From Acidobacteria bacterium UBA2161 (GTDB lineage Bacteria; Acidobacteriota; Vicinamibacteria; Vicinamibacterales; UBA823): 58,348 nt of DNA. Numbering within the stretch: position 1 is the stretch's first letter; each line of letters opens with the position of its first letter. The notes beneath the pieces were generated by a model. That model saw only the letters and a program-made list of their open reading frames with translations, made no database searches and was not told the DNA's origin. Shown here piece by piece: positions 1 through 8,375 of the stretch. The position numbers and the translations under genes are program-made. The DNA is taken from positions 1 to 58,348 of the forward strand of contig DCWN01000034.1 of assembly GCA_002328835.1 (NCBI GenBank). The letters are read 5' to 3'.

Positions 1-116
1 TCTGGTCTACTTTTGACAACTCATCCAGGCAGCTGATGACAGCATTTGACAGCCGCCTGGGGCGGACTACCTCCGCGTGATATTGGTTTTTAAATCAAAC
101 AATCCTGACCCGGGTC

Positions 117-269
117 ATGGCGAGCCAGCTCTACGACGTGGCCCCGATCGATCCGGCCACCTTCCTCGTCGTTCCGCTCGCCCTGTTCGTGGCGGCGTTC
201 GCCGCCTGCTGCCTCCCGGCGCTCCGCGCCACGCGCGTCGATCCGCTCGTCGCGTTGCGCAGCGAGTAG
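117..269 (+). pseudogene. C-terminal relic of a MacB/FtsX-type ABC permease
   Basis: The 50 codons that remain encode one hydrophobic helix (LVVPLALFVAAFAACCLPA) followed by the ending LRATRVDPLVALRSE. That ending is characteristic of FtsX/MacB-type permeases, which are present in many copies in Acidobacteriota. Intact members run to about 400-800 residues. The reading frame is closed by a TGA just upstream, and no other permease sequence is visible in the first 116 bases, so only the last transmembrane helix and tail survive. I treat it as a decayed 3' end, not an expressed gene. It abuts the 3' end of the convergent aldolase gene. Confidence 0.7.
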
Positions 270-282
270 GAACGAGACTCCC

Positions 283-1242
283 TCACCAGGGCATCGTCCG
301 CCCGGTGTGACGTCTCCCCCGCTCCGCCGCGGCCTCGTTCGCGGCACCGATCATCACGCCCCCGTCGATCATCGCCTCGACGTTGTCGGGTGTGACCGCA
401 TTGAGGAACGGGATGCCGGCCGCTTTCGTCGCGTTCAGCACGCGCGCTCGCGCGGCGGCCAGCACCGCTGGCCAGGCGCCGTCGGCGTTGCGTGACAGGC
501 CGAACGACATCGCCATGTCGCCCGGACCCCACTCGGCGAAGCCGATGCCCGGCACCTTCGTCAACGCCTCGGCGTTCTCCAGCGCATGCCGGTCCTCGAT
601 CTTGAGCCCGAGGAGGATCTCGCCGTCCGGATTCAGGGGCCACGGGTCGGCAACCTCCAGGTACTCGGTCGAGGAGATCCCCCAGATCCGGGCCGCGTTC
701 CCCTGCGCACCGCTCCCCCGCAGCCCTTCGGCGAGGCCAACCGTCGCGGCCTCAGCGCGACGCGGGAAGCGGGCGGCCTCGACCATCGCCCGCGCCGCGT
801 CGGGTGACCGCGCGTGGACGAGCAGCACGCCGTGGACGCCGGCCGAGAGTACCTGCTCGACCATCCAACCGTTCGCCCGCATCGTCGGCCCGTCGAGGCC
901 GCGCACCGGTAGGACGCAAATGACGGTCGGTGTGCGGTGGCCGCTCTTCGTCGGCCCGCCCTCGACCAGCCCGCGCATGAACCCTTCGAGGGAGGCGATG
1001 TCGAAGGCCGAGTGCTCGAGGTTGTAGGTGATGTAGTCGGCGTAGGTCTGGGCCAGCGCCAAGCCCTCGTCGTAGCCGCCGCGATTCACCTGCGTGTAGT
1101 AGATCGGCTGGCCCTGCTCCAGTAGCTCGATCGCCTTGTTGATCCGCTTCGGCGTCGGAGTCGACTGCGAGCCGGCCAGGGCGACCATTCCACCGGACAC
1201 CAATACCGCCGAGAACATCACCTGTCTCATCATGTACGCCAT
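283..1242 (-). CDS. Exported HpcH/HpaI-family aldolase/citrate-lyase-like protein
   Basis: This 319-residue protein is of the HpcH/HpaI aldolase (phosphoenolpyruvate/pyruvate-binding TIM barrel) superfamily, whose members cleave or form C-C bonds of 2-keto-3-deoxy acids with a divalent metal. The segment GLKIEDRHALEN and the downstream GPGDMAMSFGL match the metal-ligand Glu and the G-P-x-D region of the family. The first 25 residues (MAYMMRQVMFSAVLVSGGMV...) form a signal peptide, unusual for a family that is normally cytosolic, so the protein is probably periplasmic. It is divergent from the truncated cystathionine gamma-synthase, with 94 bases between. The substrate cannot be inferred. The family call is secure, the aldolase activity is not. 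Confidence 0.8.
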   Translation of the reverse strand: MAYMMRQVMFSAVLVSGGMVALAGSQSTPTPKRINKAIELLEQGQPIYYTQVNRGGYDEGLALAQTYADYITYNLEHSAFDIASLEGFMRGLVEGGPTKSGHRTPTVICVLPVRGLDGPTMRANGWMVEQVLSAGVHGVLLVHARSPDAARAMVEAARFPRRAEAATVGLAEGLRGSGAQGNAARIWGISSTEYLEVADPWPLNPDGEILLGLKIEDRHALENAEALTKVPGIGFAEWGPGDMAMSFGLSRNADGAWPAVLAAARARVLNATKAAGIPFLNAVTPDNVEAMIDGGVMIGAANEAAAERGRRHTGRTMPW

Positions 1243-1336
1243 GGCGAACCTCCCTTCGCTCCAGCACCCATATAGGCACCAGCCGCGCGCTTGTCAACCG
1301 ACCGACGCCCCTGCGATCCCGTATGATCGCCGGACC

Positions 1337-1786
1337 ATGCCCGACGAAGACCTGCCGCCAGCACCTAGACGCACGCCGGGCCCCGGCACCCTGTCGGTCT
1401 GGGCCGGTGAAGACGAACCGGCACCGGGCGCCGGGACGCAGGTTCCGATCGTCCGGAGCGTGGCGTTCGGCTACCGAGACGTCGCCCAGTGGGAAGCCGT
1501 CGGCCGCGGCGAGGCGCCGGGCGACATCTACAGCCGGAATACCAACCCGACCGTGCGGGCCTTCGAGCAAAAGATCCAACAACTCGAGGGCGCCGAGAGC
1601 GCGACCAGCTTCGCCAGCGGGATGGCGGCGATCAGCAACACGCTCTTCACCTTCCTCACGCCTGGCGACCGCGTGGTGTCAATTCAGGACACCTACGGCG
1701 GGACCAACAAGATCTTCCTCGAGTTCCTGCCGCGCCAGTCAGTCGAGGTCGCGCTCTGCCCCACCGACAAGAGTGGGTGGCTCTAG
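1337..1786 (+). pseudogene. Truncated cystathionine gamma-synthase-type PLP enzyme
   Basis: The 149 residues match the N-terminal third of the Cys/Met-metabolism PLP family: the IYSRNTNPTVRAFEQKIQQLEGAES region, SFASGMAAISNTLFTFL, and GDRVVSIQDTYGGT. Intact enzymes have about 380-420 residues. The PLP lysine and the whole C-terminal half are missing. The frame ends at TAG immediately after CPTDKSGWL, where sequence resembling the family stops and AT-richer unrelated DNA starts. The ATG at 1337 is chosen because it opens the recognisable N terminus. It is almost certainly non-functional. Confidence 0.8.
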
Positions 1787-2218
1787 CACGCGGACCGTCC
1801 CCGAAAGTAGACACCACCATGCAGTCTAAGTGCTTATTAGTCAGCTAGTTACAAGTTAACATAAGTTTCCTTATCGGACCCGAACGCCAAGCGAACTCCG
1901 GATTGACCAACGTTGTCACGACCTTTCGCCTCGACGTTTTACGACTTACAGCGATGTGGCCAACGCTTGAGTTCCCGTAAGTCATTTCAGGCGCTTTCGC
2001 CCTCGGCCATTGCTCAGGGCCGATCCGGTCTGTCATTCCTGCGCCCAGCCTCCAGCCGCTTGCCTTGTCCGCTCTCCGTGCGACTGTTAGCCTTCTGGCG
2101 TCACGAACCAGCTGTTTGCCCCACTGCATTGCGCTGAGTCCCCGATCAGCCTGGCTCGGTGGTTCCGGCTCGCTGCGCCTGGACTCTGACCGATACTCTC
2201 TAGGACTGGCAGCCCAAC
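1787..2218 (+). other. Gene-free, less GC-rich scar between two truncated genes
   Basis: No open frame here resembles a known protein on either strand. The composition is visibly less GC-rich than the surroundings, with stretches such as AAGTTAACATAAG. It begins exactly where the truncated PLP gene loses homology and ends at the start codon of an HsdR-N relic, so it is most likely foreign DNA left by an integration or deletion. A short motif, CCGTCCCCGAAAGTAGACA, lies near its left end (about 1797-1812). Nine of its bases recur inverted at positions 5-13. I found no transposase or convincing terminal repeats. Confidence 0.5.
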
Positions 2219-2341
2219 ATGCCTGAGACGTCTATATTCGGCGACTTCGACTTCCGTCTCCTGGAGTCTCCGGACTTCAAGGAGGATTCGGTAAGAGAAG
2301 AACTGATCGTCCCTCTCCTGAAAGCTCTAGGTTATCGAAGT
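2219..2341 (+). pseudogene. N-terminal relic of a type I restriction HsdR-N-like protein
   Basis: The 41 codons from ATG 2219 encode FDFRLLESPDFKEDSVREE followed by LIVPLLKALGY. This is the conserved beginning of proteins carrying the type I restriction endonuclease R-subunit N-terminal (HsdR-N) domain. The similarity stops at about residue 41, and the next bases are part of a different gene relic in a different frame. The PD-(D/E)xK nuclease core is absent. It is therefore a 5' fragment of a defence-type gene cut by rearrangement. Confidence 0.7.
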
Positions 2342-2715
2342 AGAGGGCGGGGGAGATTCATGTGCGGCCTTTCCCCGAGGTCGATGAAGGCCAGTGGCAG
2401 GTCTCGACCGATGGCGGCAGGTCGCCGGTGTGGGGGCACCAGGGCCGGGAGTTGTTCTATCTGCAGGGCAACGCGATCATCGCCGTCCCGGTCGTGACAA
2501 TCCCTGCCTTTGAATTCGGAGCGCCCCGCGAACTCTTCCAACGAGAGATCGCCCGTTCTCTGCAGCTGGGCACCACCAGCCCGGGACCGTTCGACGTGGC
2601 GCCGGATGGCCGGTTTCTGATCGTTATGCCGAGCGAGGACGAACTGACGCCCCAGCCCATTCGCGTCGTCCTCAACTGGTTCGAGGAGTTGAAGGCGCGC
2701 GTCTCGGTGCCGTGA
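2342..2715 (+). pseudogene. C-terminal relic of a TolB/PD40-repeat Ser/Thr-kinase-type protein
   Basis: From about 2347 the frame reads EIHVRPFPEVDEGQWQVST, then GRELFYLQGNAIIAVPV, FDVAPDGRFLIVM and finally VVLNWFEELKARVSVP before TGA. This is the standard C-terminal beta-propeller and tail of the large kinase/TolB proteins that are multicopy in Acidobacteriota (intact size about 800-900 residues). The kinase domain and most propeller blades are missing, and the fragment is joined directly to the HsdR-N relic. It has no start signal of its own. It is a 3' relic. Confidence 0.75.
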
Positions 2716-2757
2716 CGCGCGCCGCATGGCAGCCCTGAAGGACTGCCCTACGTCAGT

Positions 2758-2781
2758 GCGCGGGTGCCGACGGGGCGGTAG
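2758..2781 (+). repeat. Second, minimal copy of a kinase-tail 3' end (ARVPTGR-stop)
   Basis: GCG CGG GTG CCG ACG GGG CGG TAG encodes ARVPTGR followed by stop. It lies 43 bases beyond the kinase-tail relic and is nearly the same as the string at 7532-7555. It looks like the last codons of another kinase/TolB paralogue. Being short, it could be chance, but the same tail occurring twice in the window argues against that. Confidence 0.45.
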
Positions 2782-2782
2782 C

Positions 2783-3667
2783 CTACGAGCAGCTCGCCCC
2801 GGTTCGCTCCCCGCGGACCCAGCCCGCGAGCATCTGCCATTCCGGATCGTCGCGGCTCTGCCAGCGTCGCGGCCCGTTGTGCGTGTAGGCGCCGCCACCA
2901 TCGGGATGGAGCGGTTTCAGCAGGAACCTACTCTGCTCGGGATCGCCGGGCGTGATCAACCGCGAGAGCGACCGGTACGCCAGCTGGGCCTCCTCTTCGC
3001 TCCACGCATCTCCGCCCGCCGGAGCGGGCGCGAAGCCGGCGAGCCCGCCCGAGTGGCAGTTGCTGCACCGGAGCTGCCCTTCACGTGGATCGGCGAAGAC
3101 CCGCTGCACGCAGGCGCTGAAGAACTCGAAGTCTACTTCCGGTTCGGCCGCAGGGATGAACCGGTCATCGGGCAGGCTCTCGATCCACTCCAGGAGCGCG
3201 ACGTACTCCGGCTCCTCGGGTGACGTCCAGTACGTGCCCCCGGTGTGGGTGAGGCCGCCGGCACCGGCGCCGAGCGGCTTCCGCAGCAGCCGGCTGGCCT
3301 CGGGGTCGGCCGTGTTGATGAGCTGACTCACCACGTCGAAGTTGCGCCTCGACTGCTCGGCGCTCCATCCGGCGTCGGAGTCGGGCGTCTCCAGGCTGAA
3401 CCGAACACTGGTCTGCCAGGTGTGACACATGACGCAGGCGGCGTAGCCGCTCGTGGTACCGCCGCGATCGGTCATGAAGACGCCCTCTACAGTCGTGCGG
3501 TACGCCTCGAGCTCGGCCGTGTCAAGCGCCTGCCCCGCGGCCGGCGACTCGGCCGGCGCGCACGAACTCACCGCGGTAGCCAGCCCGAGGACCAGCGCCA
3601 GGCCACCGCCCGTCAGGGTGAGCGTCGCCCACCGCTCCCCGCTCCGCAGTCTCGTCACCATGACCAT
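2783..3667 (-). CDS. Dihaem c-type cytochrome lipoprotein
   Basis: The 294-residue protein has an N-terminal hydrophobic segment ending in a lipobox-like TAVSSC (Cys about 36) and two haem c sites, CVMCH (78-82) and CSNCH (201-205). Each is followed by a similar stretch of the form SRxLLKPLxxxxGGxxTHxG and a WxS..DPEW/EEPEY segment, so the molecule is an internal duplication of one haem domain. It probably carries electrons in the periplasm, anchored to a membrane. The ATG at 3667 shares its A with the TAA of the upstream beta-propeller gene, implying translational coupling. Its redox partner is unknown. Confidence 0.8.
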   Translation of the reverse strand: MVMVTRLRSGERWATLTLTGGGLALVLGLATAVSSCAPAESPAAGQALDTAELEAYRTTVEGVFMTDRGGTTSGYAACVMCHTWQTSVRFSLETPDSDAGWSAEQSRRNFDVVSQLINTADPEASRLLRKPLGAGAGGLTHTGGTYWTSPEEPEYVALLEWIESLPDDRFIPAAEPEVDFEFFSACVQRVFADPREGQLRCSNCHSGGLAGFAPAPAGGDAWSEEEAQLAYRSLSRLITPGDPEQSRFLLKPLHPDGGGAYTHNGPRRWQSRDDPEWQMLAGWVRGERTGASCS

Positions 3668-4860
3668 TACTCCCGGGGCCCCATGTTGGTCCCCGTGGGA
3701 TTCACCCGGTCGGGCGGCAGGATTGCGGTGCTGATCCGCGCAGGGCGCGCCCCGGTCGTGATCCTGTCGACGATCTCGAGCGTCTCCAGGTCGATGGCCA
3801 ACGTGTAGTCGGCGCCCGACACCGCCACGTACATGTAGCGGCTGTCCGGCGTCGACGTCATCCAGTTGGCGCTCGGGCCGACCCTGACGCTGCCGATGTA
3901 CTCCAGGTCGGGCAGGCTCCAGCCGTAGATCCGGCTGTCGAGCCGGCTCGACGCCCAGACGGCCGAACGGTCCGGCAGCACCTCGAGGCCGTGCATGTCG
4001 CCGGTCTGAATCCCGTCGGCGTTCTTCTCCCACAAGGGCAGCTCGGGCGGCCAGAGCATCTCGAGGAGTTCCCGACTCTCCCAGTCGTACACCCAAACGG
4101 CGTTGATCCCGGTCGCCTGGGCGAAGAACCGCTTGGTCGACCCGTCGTCGTCGGCCTCGAACGCCATCGGCCGCACTTCGTGGTGCGTCCGGCCGTACTG
4201 CTTGTAGCCGGTCATCTCGATGCCCCACGCCACGGTGTCGGTCTCGGGATCGATCACCTGGATCGTCGGCTCGCCGGCTTCGATCTCGCCCCGGAGGCCG
4301 GCCACGACCCAGCGCTCATCGGGCGTCATGAAGACGTTGTGCACCGGATTGTGCACCTCGATGCTCTTGATGACCTCGTGCGTGTCGATGTCAATCACGT
4401 CGACCCAGGCCAGCATCTCGCCGTCGGGCTCGGCTGTGACCTCCGGGCCGAGCGGCTCGGCCGACCGGCGGATGATCCCAGCGTAGATCTTCCGGTATTT
4501 CTTGTTGACCGCCACCTTGTTGGGTCGCTGCGACAGCGCGATCTGCTCGACCAGCTCGAGCGTCCTGGTGTCGAAGACGTCAACGGTGCGGTCCTGTTCG
4601 TTCGCGCAGTAGTAGTAGAGCGCGTCCGGGTGCATCGTCAGATTGTGGGGGTGCGGACAGCCGCGGATGAGCCCCACCACCTCGTTGATGGTCGGATCGA
4701 TGATGTGCTGAATATCGCCCGCGTTGTTGCTCTGCAGGATCCTGACGGCGACTCCGTCGTAGGAATCCAGCTTGGGCACCGCCTGGGCCCACGCGGATGC
4801 GGCGAGCAGCAGGCTGCCGACGACGACCGAGAGTGCACGGCCGAAGAATGGACCCGTCAT
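3667..4860 (-). CDS. Exported YVTN-type beta-propeller protein
   Basis: The 397-residue protein has a signal peptide (FFGRALSVVVGSLLLAASAWAQA) and repeated blades with motifs such as PHNLTMHPDALYYYCANEQD, NKVAVNKKYRKIYAG, PVHNVFMTPDERWVVAGLRG and TPDSRYMYVAVSGADYTLAID. These match the YVTN/cytochrome-D1-like propeller family, where such proteins sit in the periplasm and often accompany cytochromes. It is coupled to the downstream dihaem cytochrome by a one-base overlap, and 73 bases separate it from the next upstream gene, another propeller. No catalytic function can be assigned. Confidence 0.8.
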   Translation of the reverse strand: MTGPFFGRALSVVVGSLLLAASAWAQAVPKLDSYDGVAVRILQSNNAGDIQHIIDPTINEVVGLIRGCPHPHNLTMHPDALYYYCANEQDRTVDVFDTRTLELVEQIALSQRPNKVAVNKKYRKIYAGIIRRSAEPLGPEVTAEPDGEMLAWVDVIDIDTHEVIKSIEVHNPVHNVFMTPDERWVVAGLRGEIEAGEPTIQVIDPETDTVAWGIEMTGYKQYGRTHHEVRPMAFEADDDGSTKRFFAQATGINAVWVYDWESRELLEMLWPPELPLWEKNADGIQTGDMHGLEVLPDRSAVWASSRLDSRIYGWSLPDLEYIGSVRVGPSANWMTSTPDSRYMYVAVSGADYTLAIDLETLEIVDRITTGARPARISTAILPPDRVNPTGTNMGPRE

Positions 4861-4933
4861 CTGAACCTCCGTGTCATGTGCCGGGGTGCTGCAACGGACG
4901 ACGGTTCTGGCCAGGACAGCCTAACCCAAAGGC

Positions 4934-6103
4934 CTACTGACCGGCCACCTCGTACTTCGTGAACGCCGCGCCGGCGTCGCTGAGCGACGCGGGTCCCTCG
5001 GCCACGTAGACGTTTCCGTCCGCGTCCACGCCAACGCCCTCTCCGGTCACGCCGTGGTAGGGCCGACTGTCGGAGTCCCACGGCGGGATGAAGCCGACGA
5101 GCATGTCCCGATCGACCGGGCCGATGCGGACGCCGTTTCGCCAGTTGATGTGCCGCAGCCGGTTGGACTCGGAATCTATTGCGTACACCATCGCGTCGTC
5201 GGTGATGAACAGATCGCTGATTCGCCCGTACTGGTAGCGCGACTCGAGGTAGTTCCCCGCCTGGTCGAAGATCTCGAGCCGGTGGTTCCCCCGGTCCGCG
5301 ACCCACAACCGGCCCTGCGCGTCGAACTCCATGGCGTGCGGTGTGCGGAACTGACCGTGGTCGGTGCCGATCTCGCCCCACTCCAGGAGGTACTCGCCCT
5401 CGGGCGAGTACTTGACGATGCGGCCGGTCAGTCCGGCCGCGCGCGCCTCGTCCATCTGCGCGTCGGTCGTCAGGTTCTGCCCGGTATGGCCGTCGGCGAC
5501 GAAGATGGTGCCGTCGGGCGCGACGATCACGTCGTTGGGCTGGTTGAAGTGATCCGGCCCGTTGCCCGGCTGACCGGCGGTGCCGAGGCTCATCAGGAGT
5601 TCGCCGCCCGGACTGAACTTGTGCACCTGATGCCCCTTCGTGCCGTCCTCGTTCCCGGCGAAGTCGGTCACCCAGACGTTGCCGTCGTCATGTACGTAGA
5701 TGCCGTGCGGCGTCACGAAAATGCCGGCACCGAAGTTCGCGAGAATCTCTCCGGTGCCGCGATCGAACTTGAAGATCGGATCGACCGGATTGCTGTCGCA
5801 GTTGACCCCGAGTCCACCCGCCGAGCCGGAGGCGCAGCGCTCGTAGCCCCAGACGTGGCCGTCCGTCGGGTCGATGTCGAGGCCGGCCGTCGAGCCCCAG
5901 TCCCGCCCCTCGGGCAGCGTCGCCCAGTTCCCGATTCGTGTCGGGTTCGGGTTCGGCAGCCCCTCGCCCGTCACCGGGTTGACGGCCGTGGCCGGGTCAC
6001 TTGTGGCAGATACCGTCGCGGCCGGCGGATCGGGTTGGGAAGCGCACCCCGCGACAAGCGCGGCACCGGCGAGCACGGACATCAAGAATCGTGGCAATGA
6101 CAT
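4934..6103 (-). CDS. NHL-repeat six-bladed beta-propeller lipoprotein
   Basis: The 389 residues start with a lipoprotein signal (FLMSVLAGAALVAGCASQ, Cys about 20). NHL-type blades follow: VTPHGIYVHDDGNVWVTDFAG, FNQPNDVIVAPDGTIFVADGH, FRTPHAMEFDAQGRLWVADRG and GVGVDADGNVYVAE. The organisation resembles peptidylglycine alpha-hydroxyglycine lyase-like NHL propellers, which are often annotated as peptidase or lyase without proof. It is the first gene of the minus-strand propeller-propeller-cytochrome group and is divergent from the phosphofructokinase gene across 127 bases. Confidence 0.8.
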   Translation of the reverse strand: MSLPRFLMSVLAGAALVAGCASQPDPPAATVSATSDPATAVNPVTGEGLPNPNPTRIGNWATLPEGRDWGSTAGLDIDPTDGHVWGYERCASGSAGGLGVNCDSNPVDPIFKFDRGTGEILANFGAGIFVTPHGIYVHDDGNVWVTDFAGNEDGTKGHQVHKFSPGGELLMSLGTAGQPGNGPDHFNQPNDVIVAPDGTIFVADGHTGQNLTTDAQMDEARAAGLTGRIVKYSPEGEYLLEWGEIGTDHGQFRTPHAMEFDAQGRLWVADRGNHRLEIFDQAGNYLESRYQYGRISDLFITDDAMVYAIDSESNRLRHINWRNGVRIGPVDRDMLVGFIPPWDSDSRPYHGVTGEGVGVDADGNVYVAEGPASLSDAGAAFTKYEVAGQ

Positions 6104-6230
6104 GAGTTCCTCCAGGCGGATCCCGACTTCGCTGCTGCGGTCCCTGCCAAGACTCTACTTCAGCTGGTCTACCCCATTCCAGCTATCGCGATTCCGTGCT
6201 CGAACATGACGGGGTAGGATCGGGTGAGTC

Positions 6231-7529
6231 ATGCTGCATCCCGAGAAACTCGCCATCCTTGTCGCCGGCGGCCCAGCCCCGGGCATCAACAGCGTGGTCG
6301 GAGCAGCGACCATCCGGGCGCAAGTCGAGGACATCGACGTCATCGGCATCCTCGACGGGTTCCAGTGGATCATGCAAGGTGACATCGACCATGTCATGCC
6401 ACTGACAACCGAGAAGGTGAGCCGCATCCACTTCCGCGGCGGGTCGCACATAGGCATCTCACGCGCCAACCCTACCTTGGACCCGGAGCAGCTCGAGAAC
6501 GCGATCGTCTCGCTCCTGCGCCTCGACGTGACCCAGCTCATCACGATCGGCGGTGACGACACAGCGTACTCGGCGTTGAAGCTGGAACAGAAGGCCGAAG
6601 GCCGCATCCGCATCGTGCACGTTCCCAAGACGATCGACAACGACCTCGACTTGCCTGCCCACGTCGATACGTTCGGCTACCAGACGGCCCGCCACCACGG
6701 GGTCGAGATCATCAAGAACCTGATGGTCGACGCGAACACGACGTCGCGGTGGTACTTCGTGATTGCGATGGGGCGGAAGGCCGGGCACCTAGCGCTCGGC
6801 ATCGGCAAGGCCGCGGGAGCTACGCTCACGCTCGTCCCGGAGGAGTTTGCGGGACACCGCATCCGACTCCGGATGGTGGTCGACACACTGGCCGGCGCCA
6901 TCATTAAGCGCTTGAGTTATGACCGCCGCGATGGCGTCGCAGTTCTCGCCGAGGGTCTCGTCCTCGGCATCGACCGTCGAGATCTGGCTGGCATCGACGA
7001 CATCGAGCGCGACGCGCACGGCAACGTCCGAATCGCCGAGGTCAACATCGGGGAGCTCCTCAAGGAGCAGGTCAGGCAGCGGCTACGGGCGTTCGGGCTC
7101 AGGACGACGATAGTGGCTAAGAACATTGGCTACGAGCTCCGGTGCGCCGACCCGATTCCGTACGATATGGACTACACACGCGACCTTGGGTACTGCGCGG
7201 CACGGTATCTCATCGGTGGCGGTAACGCGGCGGTGATCTCGATCCAGGGCGGCGCATTCGTCCCGATCCCGTTCGACCAGATCGTCGACACGGATACCAG
7301 CCGCCCGCGGGTGCGGCTCGTGGACATCCACTCCGCCCGCTATCGGATCGCCCGACGCTACATGATCCGGCTGCGTCGTGATGACTTCGAGGACGCGCAC
7401 GAGATCGCCCGATTCGCCGAAACCTGTGGCGTCTCGCTCGAAGAATTCCGGCAGGAGTTCGAGTATGTCGTGGAGCACGAGCAGCCGCCGCTCGTCCTGG
7501 ATCTCGACAGAGGCTTCATCGCCGGTTGA
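6231..7529 (+). CDS. pfp: Pyrophosphate-type 6-phosphofructokinase
   Basis: The 432-residue enzyme phosphorylates fructose 6-phosphate in glycolysis and is reversible if PPi-linked. Visible motifs are VAGGPAPGINSVVGA (phosphate binding), IGGDDTAYSA (107-114), HVPKTIDNDLDLP (130-142) and a MGRKAGHLALG segment. The second Asp of GGDD and the Lys of PKTIDND are the residues that distinguish PPi-dependent from ATP-dependent PFK, so I call the PPi type. It is encoded alone, with a kinase-tail relic fused immediately after its stop codon. Confidence 0.88.
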   Translation: MLHPEKLAILVAGGPAPGINSVVGAATIRAQVEDIDVIGILDGFQWIMQGDIDHVMPLTTEKVSRIHFRGGSHIGISRANPTLDPEQLENAIVSLLRLDVTQLITIGGDDTAYSALKLEQKAEGRIRIVHVPKTIDNDLDLPAHVDTFGYQTARHHGVEIIKNLMVDANTTSRWYFVIAMGRKAGHLALGIGKAAGATLTLVPEEFAGHRIRLRMVVDTLAGAIIKRLSYDRRDGVAVLAEGLVLGIDRRDLAGIDDIERDAHGNVRIAEVNIGELLKEQVRQRLRAFGLRTTIVAKNIGYELRCADPIPYDMDYTRDLGYCAARYLIGGGNAAVISIQGGAFVPIPFDQIVDTDTSRPRVRLVDIHSARYRIARRYMIRLRRDDFEDAHEIARFAETCGVSLEEFRQEFEYVVEHEQPPLVLDLDRGFIAG

Positions 7530-7555
7530 AGGCGCGCGTGCCGACGGGACGGTAG
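7526..7555 (+). repeat. Kinase-tail relic (LKARVPTGR-stop) abutting the pfp stop codon
   Basis: TTG AAG GCG CGC GTG CCG ACG GGA CGG TAG encodes LKARVPTGR followed by stop. It matches the terminal residues of Acidobacteriota kinase/TolB proteins and the LKARV seen in the relic ending at 2715. The out-of-frame TGA of the phosphofructokinase gene lies inside its first codons, so the join is at the very end of pfp. Nothing else of a kinase gene is present around it. Confidence 0.55.
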
Positions 7556-7599
7556 CGAGGCGACGGCGAGCGAGCACACTCATGAACCCGCGCGACACC

Positions 7600-8199
7600 C
7601 TAGTCCACAATCGGGCAGCGAAGAATACTTACCAACTCCGTCCCGCCAAAGGTCGTCGATGACACGGTGAACCCAACGAAGGCGAATCCTGCAGCTCCCG
7701 CCTCATTCAATTCCTTTTGCATCGTCGCCGTCTTCTTGGTGCCAAGGAGCCGGTACTCATAGAGGTCGATCGCCGATTCGCCATCACCGCGCTCCAAGAT
7801 GACGACCACCTCATCGCCGCCGAACGTACTTCCAAAGACGGTCTGCCCGACATAGGCATAGCCGGCGTCACCAGCTTCCTGCAGTTCCTCTTGCATCGTC
7901 GAGGTCTTGTTCGTCGCCAGAAGCCGATAGTCGTAGATCGCAAGATCGGTTGCCTCAGGGTTCCGAGACATGACCACGACGACCTCCGAGCCCCCGAACG
8001 ATGTCTCGCCGCCCATGACACCGGCGAATCGATAGCCCGCCTCAGCAGCCTCTTGCATTTCCTTCTGCATCGTGGAGGTCTTGTTCGTCGCCAACAGTCG
8101 GTACTCTACGACTTCGCCTGCCTCCTGTGCTGTAGCACACGGAGCAACCGCCGCACTCATCGCTAGGGTCAACCCGACGAACACCAGTAGTCGCCGCAT
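7600..8199 (-). CDS. Secreted protein made of three near-identical ~58-residue repeats
   Basis: I do not recognise the family with certainty; it is reminiscent of DUF4177-like small domains. The 199-residue product has a signal peptide ending near AQEA (residue 25), then three units starting EYRLLATNKTSTMQKEMQEA, DYRLLATNKTSTMQEELQEA and EYRLLGTKKTATMQKELNEA. Each is followed by AG[YF]xxxG and a FGGxE[VL]V strand. The ATG at 8199 is preferred over longer frames because GGAGGTGAC lies eight bases upstream. The high identity between units suggests recent duplication. It is probably periplasmic, and its role is unknown. Confidence 0.75.
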   Translation of the reverse strand: MRRLLVFVGLTLAMSAAVAPCATAQEAGEVVEYRLLATNKTSTMQKEMQEAAEAGYRFAGVMGGETSFGGSEVVVVMSRNPEATDLAIYDYRLLATNKTSTMQEELQEAGDAGYAYVGQTVFGSTFGGDEVVVILERGDGESAIDLYEYRLLGTKKTATMQKELNEAGAAGFAFVGFTVSSTTFGGTELVSILRCPIVD

Positions 8200-8375
8200 C
8201 GTTGTCACCTCCGTGAAGACGATCGTCATGTATCGATCTGGTCTCGTCAAGCGCAGATCTGGAGAGGACATCCACCGGCCTGACGCGCGGGGCGTCGGCT
8301 CGCAAGCTTTCTCGCGGATGAGTGACGACGCGCGCCGGATGATCGAGAATGCGCCCAGAGACGCCTCCGCTACGA

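Noticed and set aside
5..1812. Nine-base inverted repeat (GTCTACTTT at 5-13, AAAGTAGAC at 1804-1812) as ends of a mobile element
   Set aside because: Too short, not extended to either side, and the enclosed region carries a chromosomal-type aldolase gene and no transposase.
1845..2129. A 94-residue minus-strand open frame in the gene-free scar
   Set aside because: Basic, low-information sequence with no recognisable family, start site or neighbours. It is probably chance in degenerating DNA.
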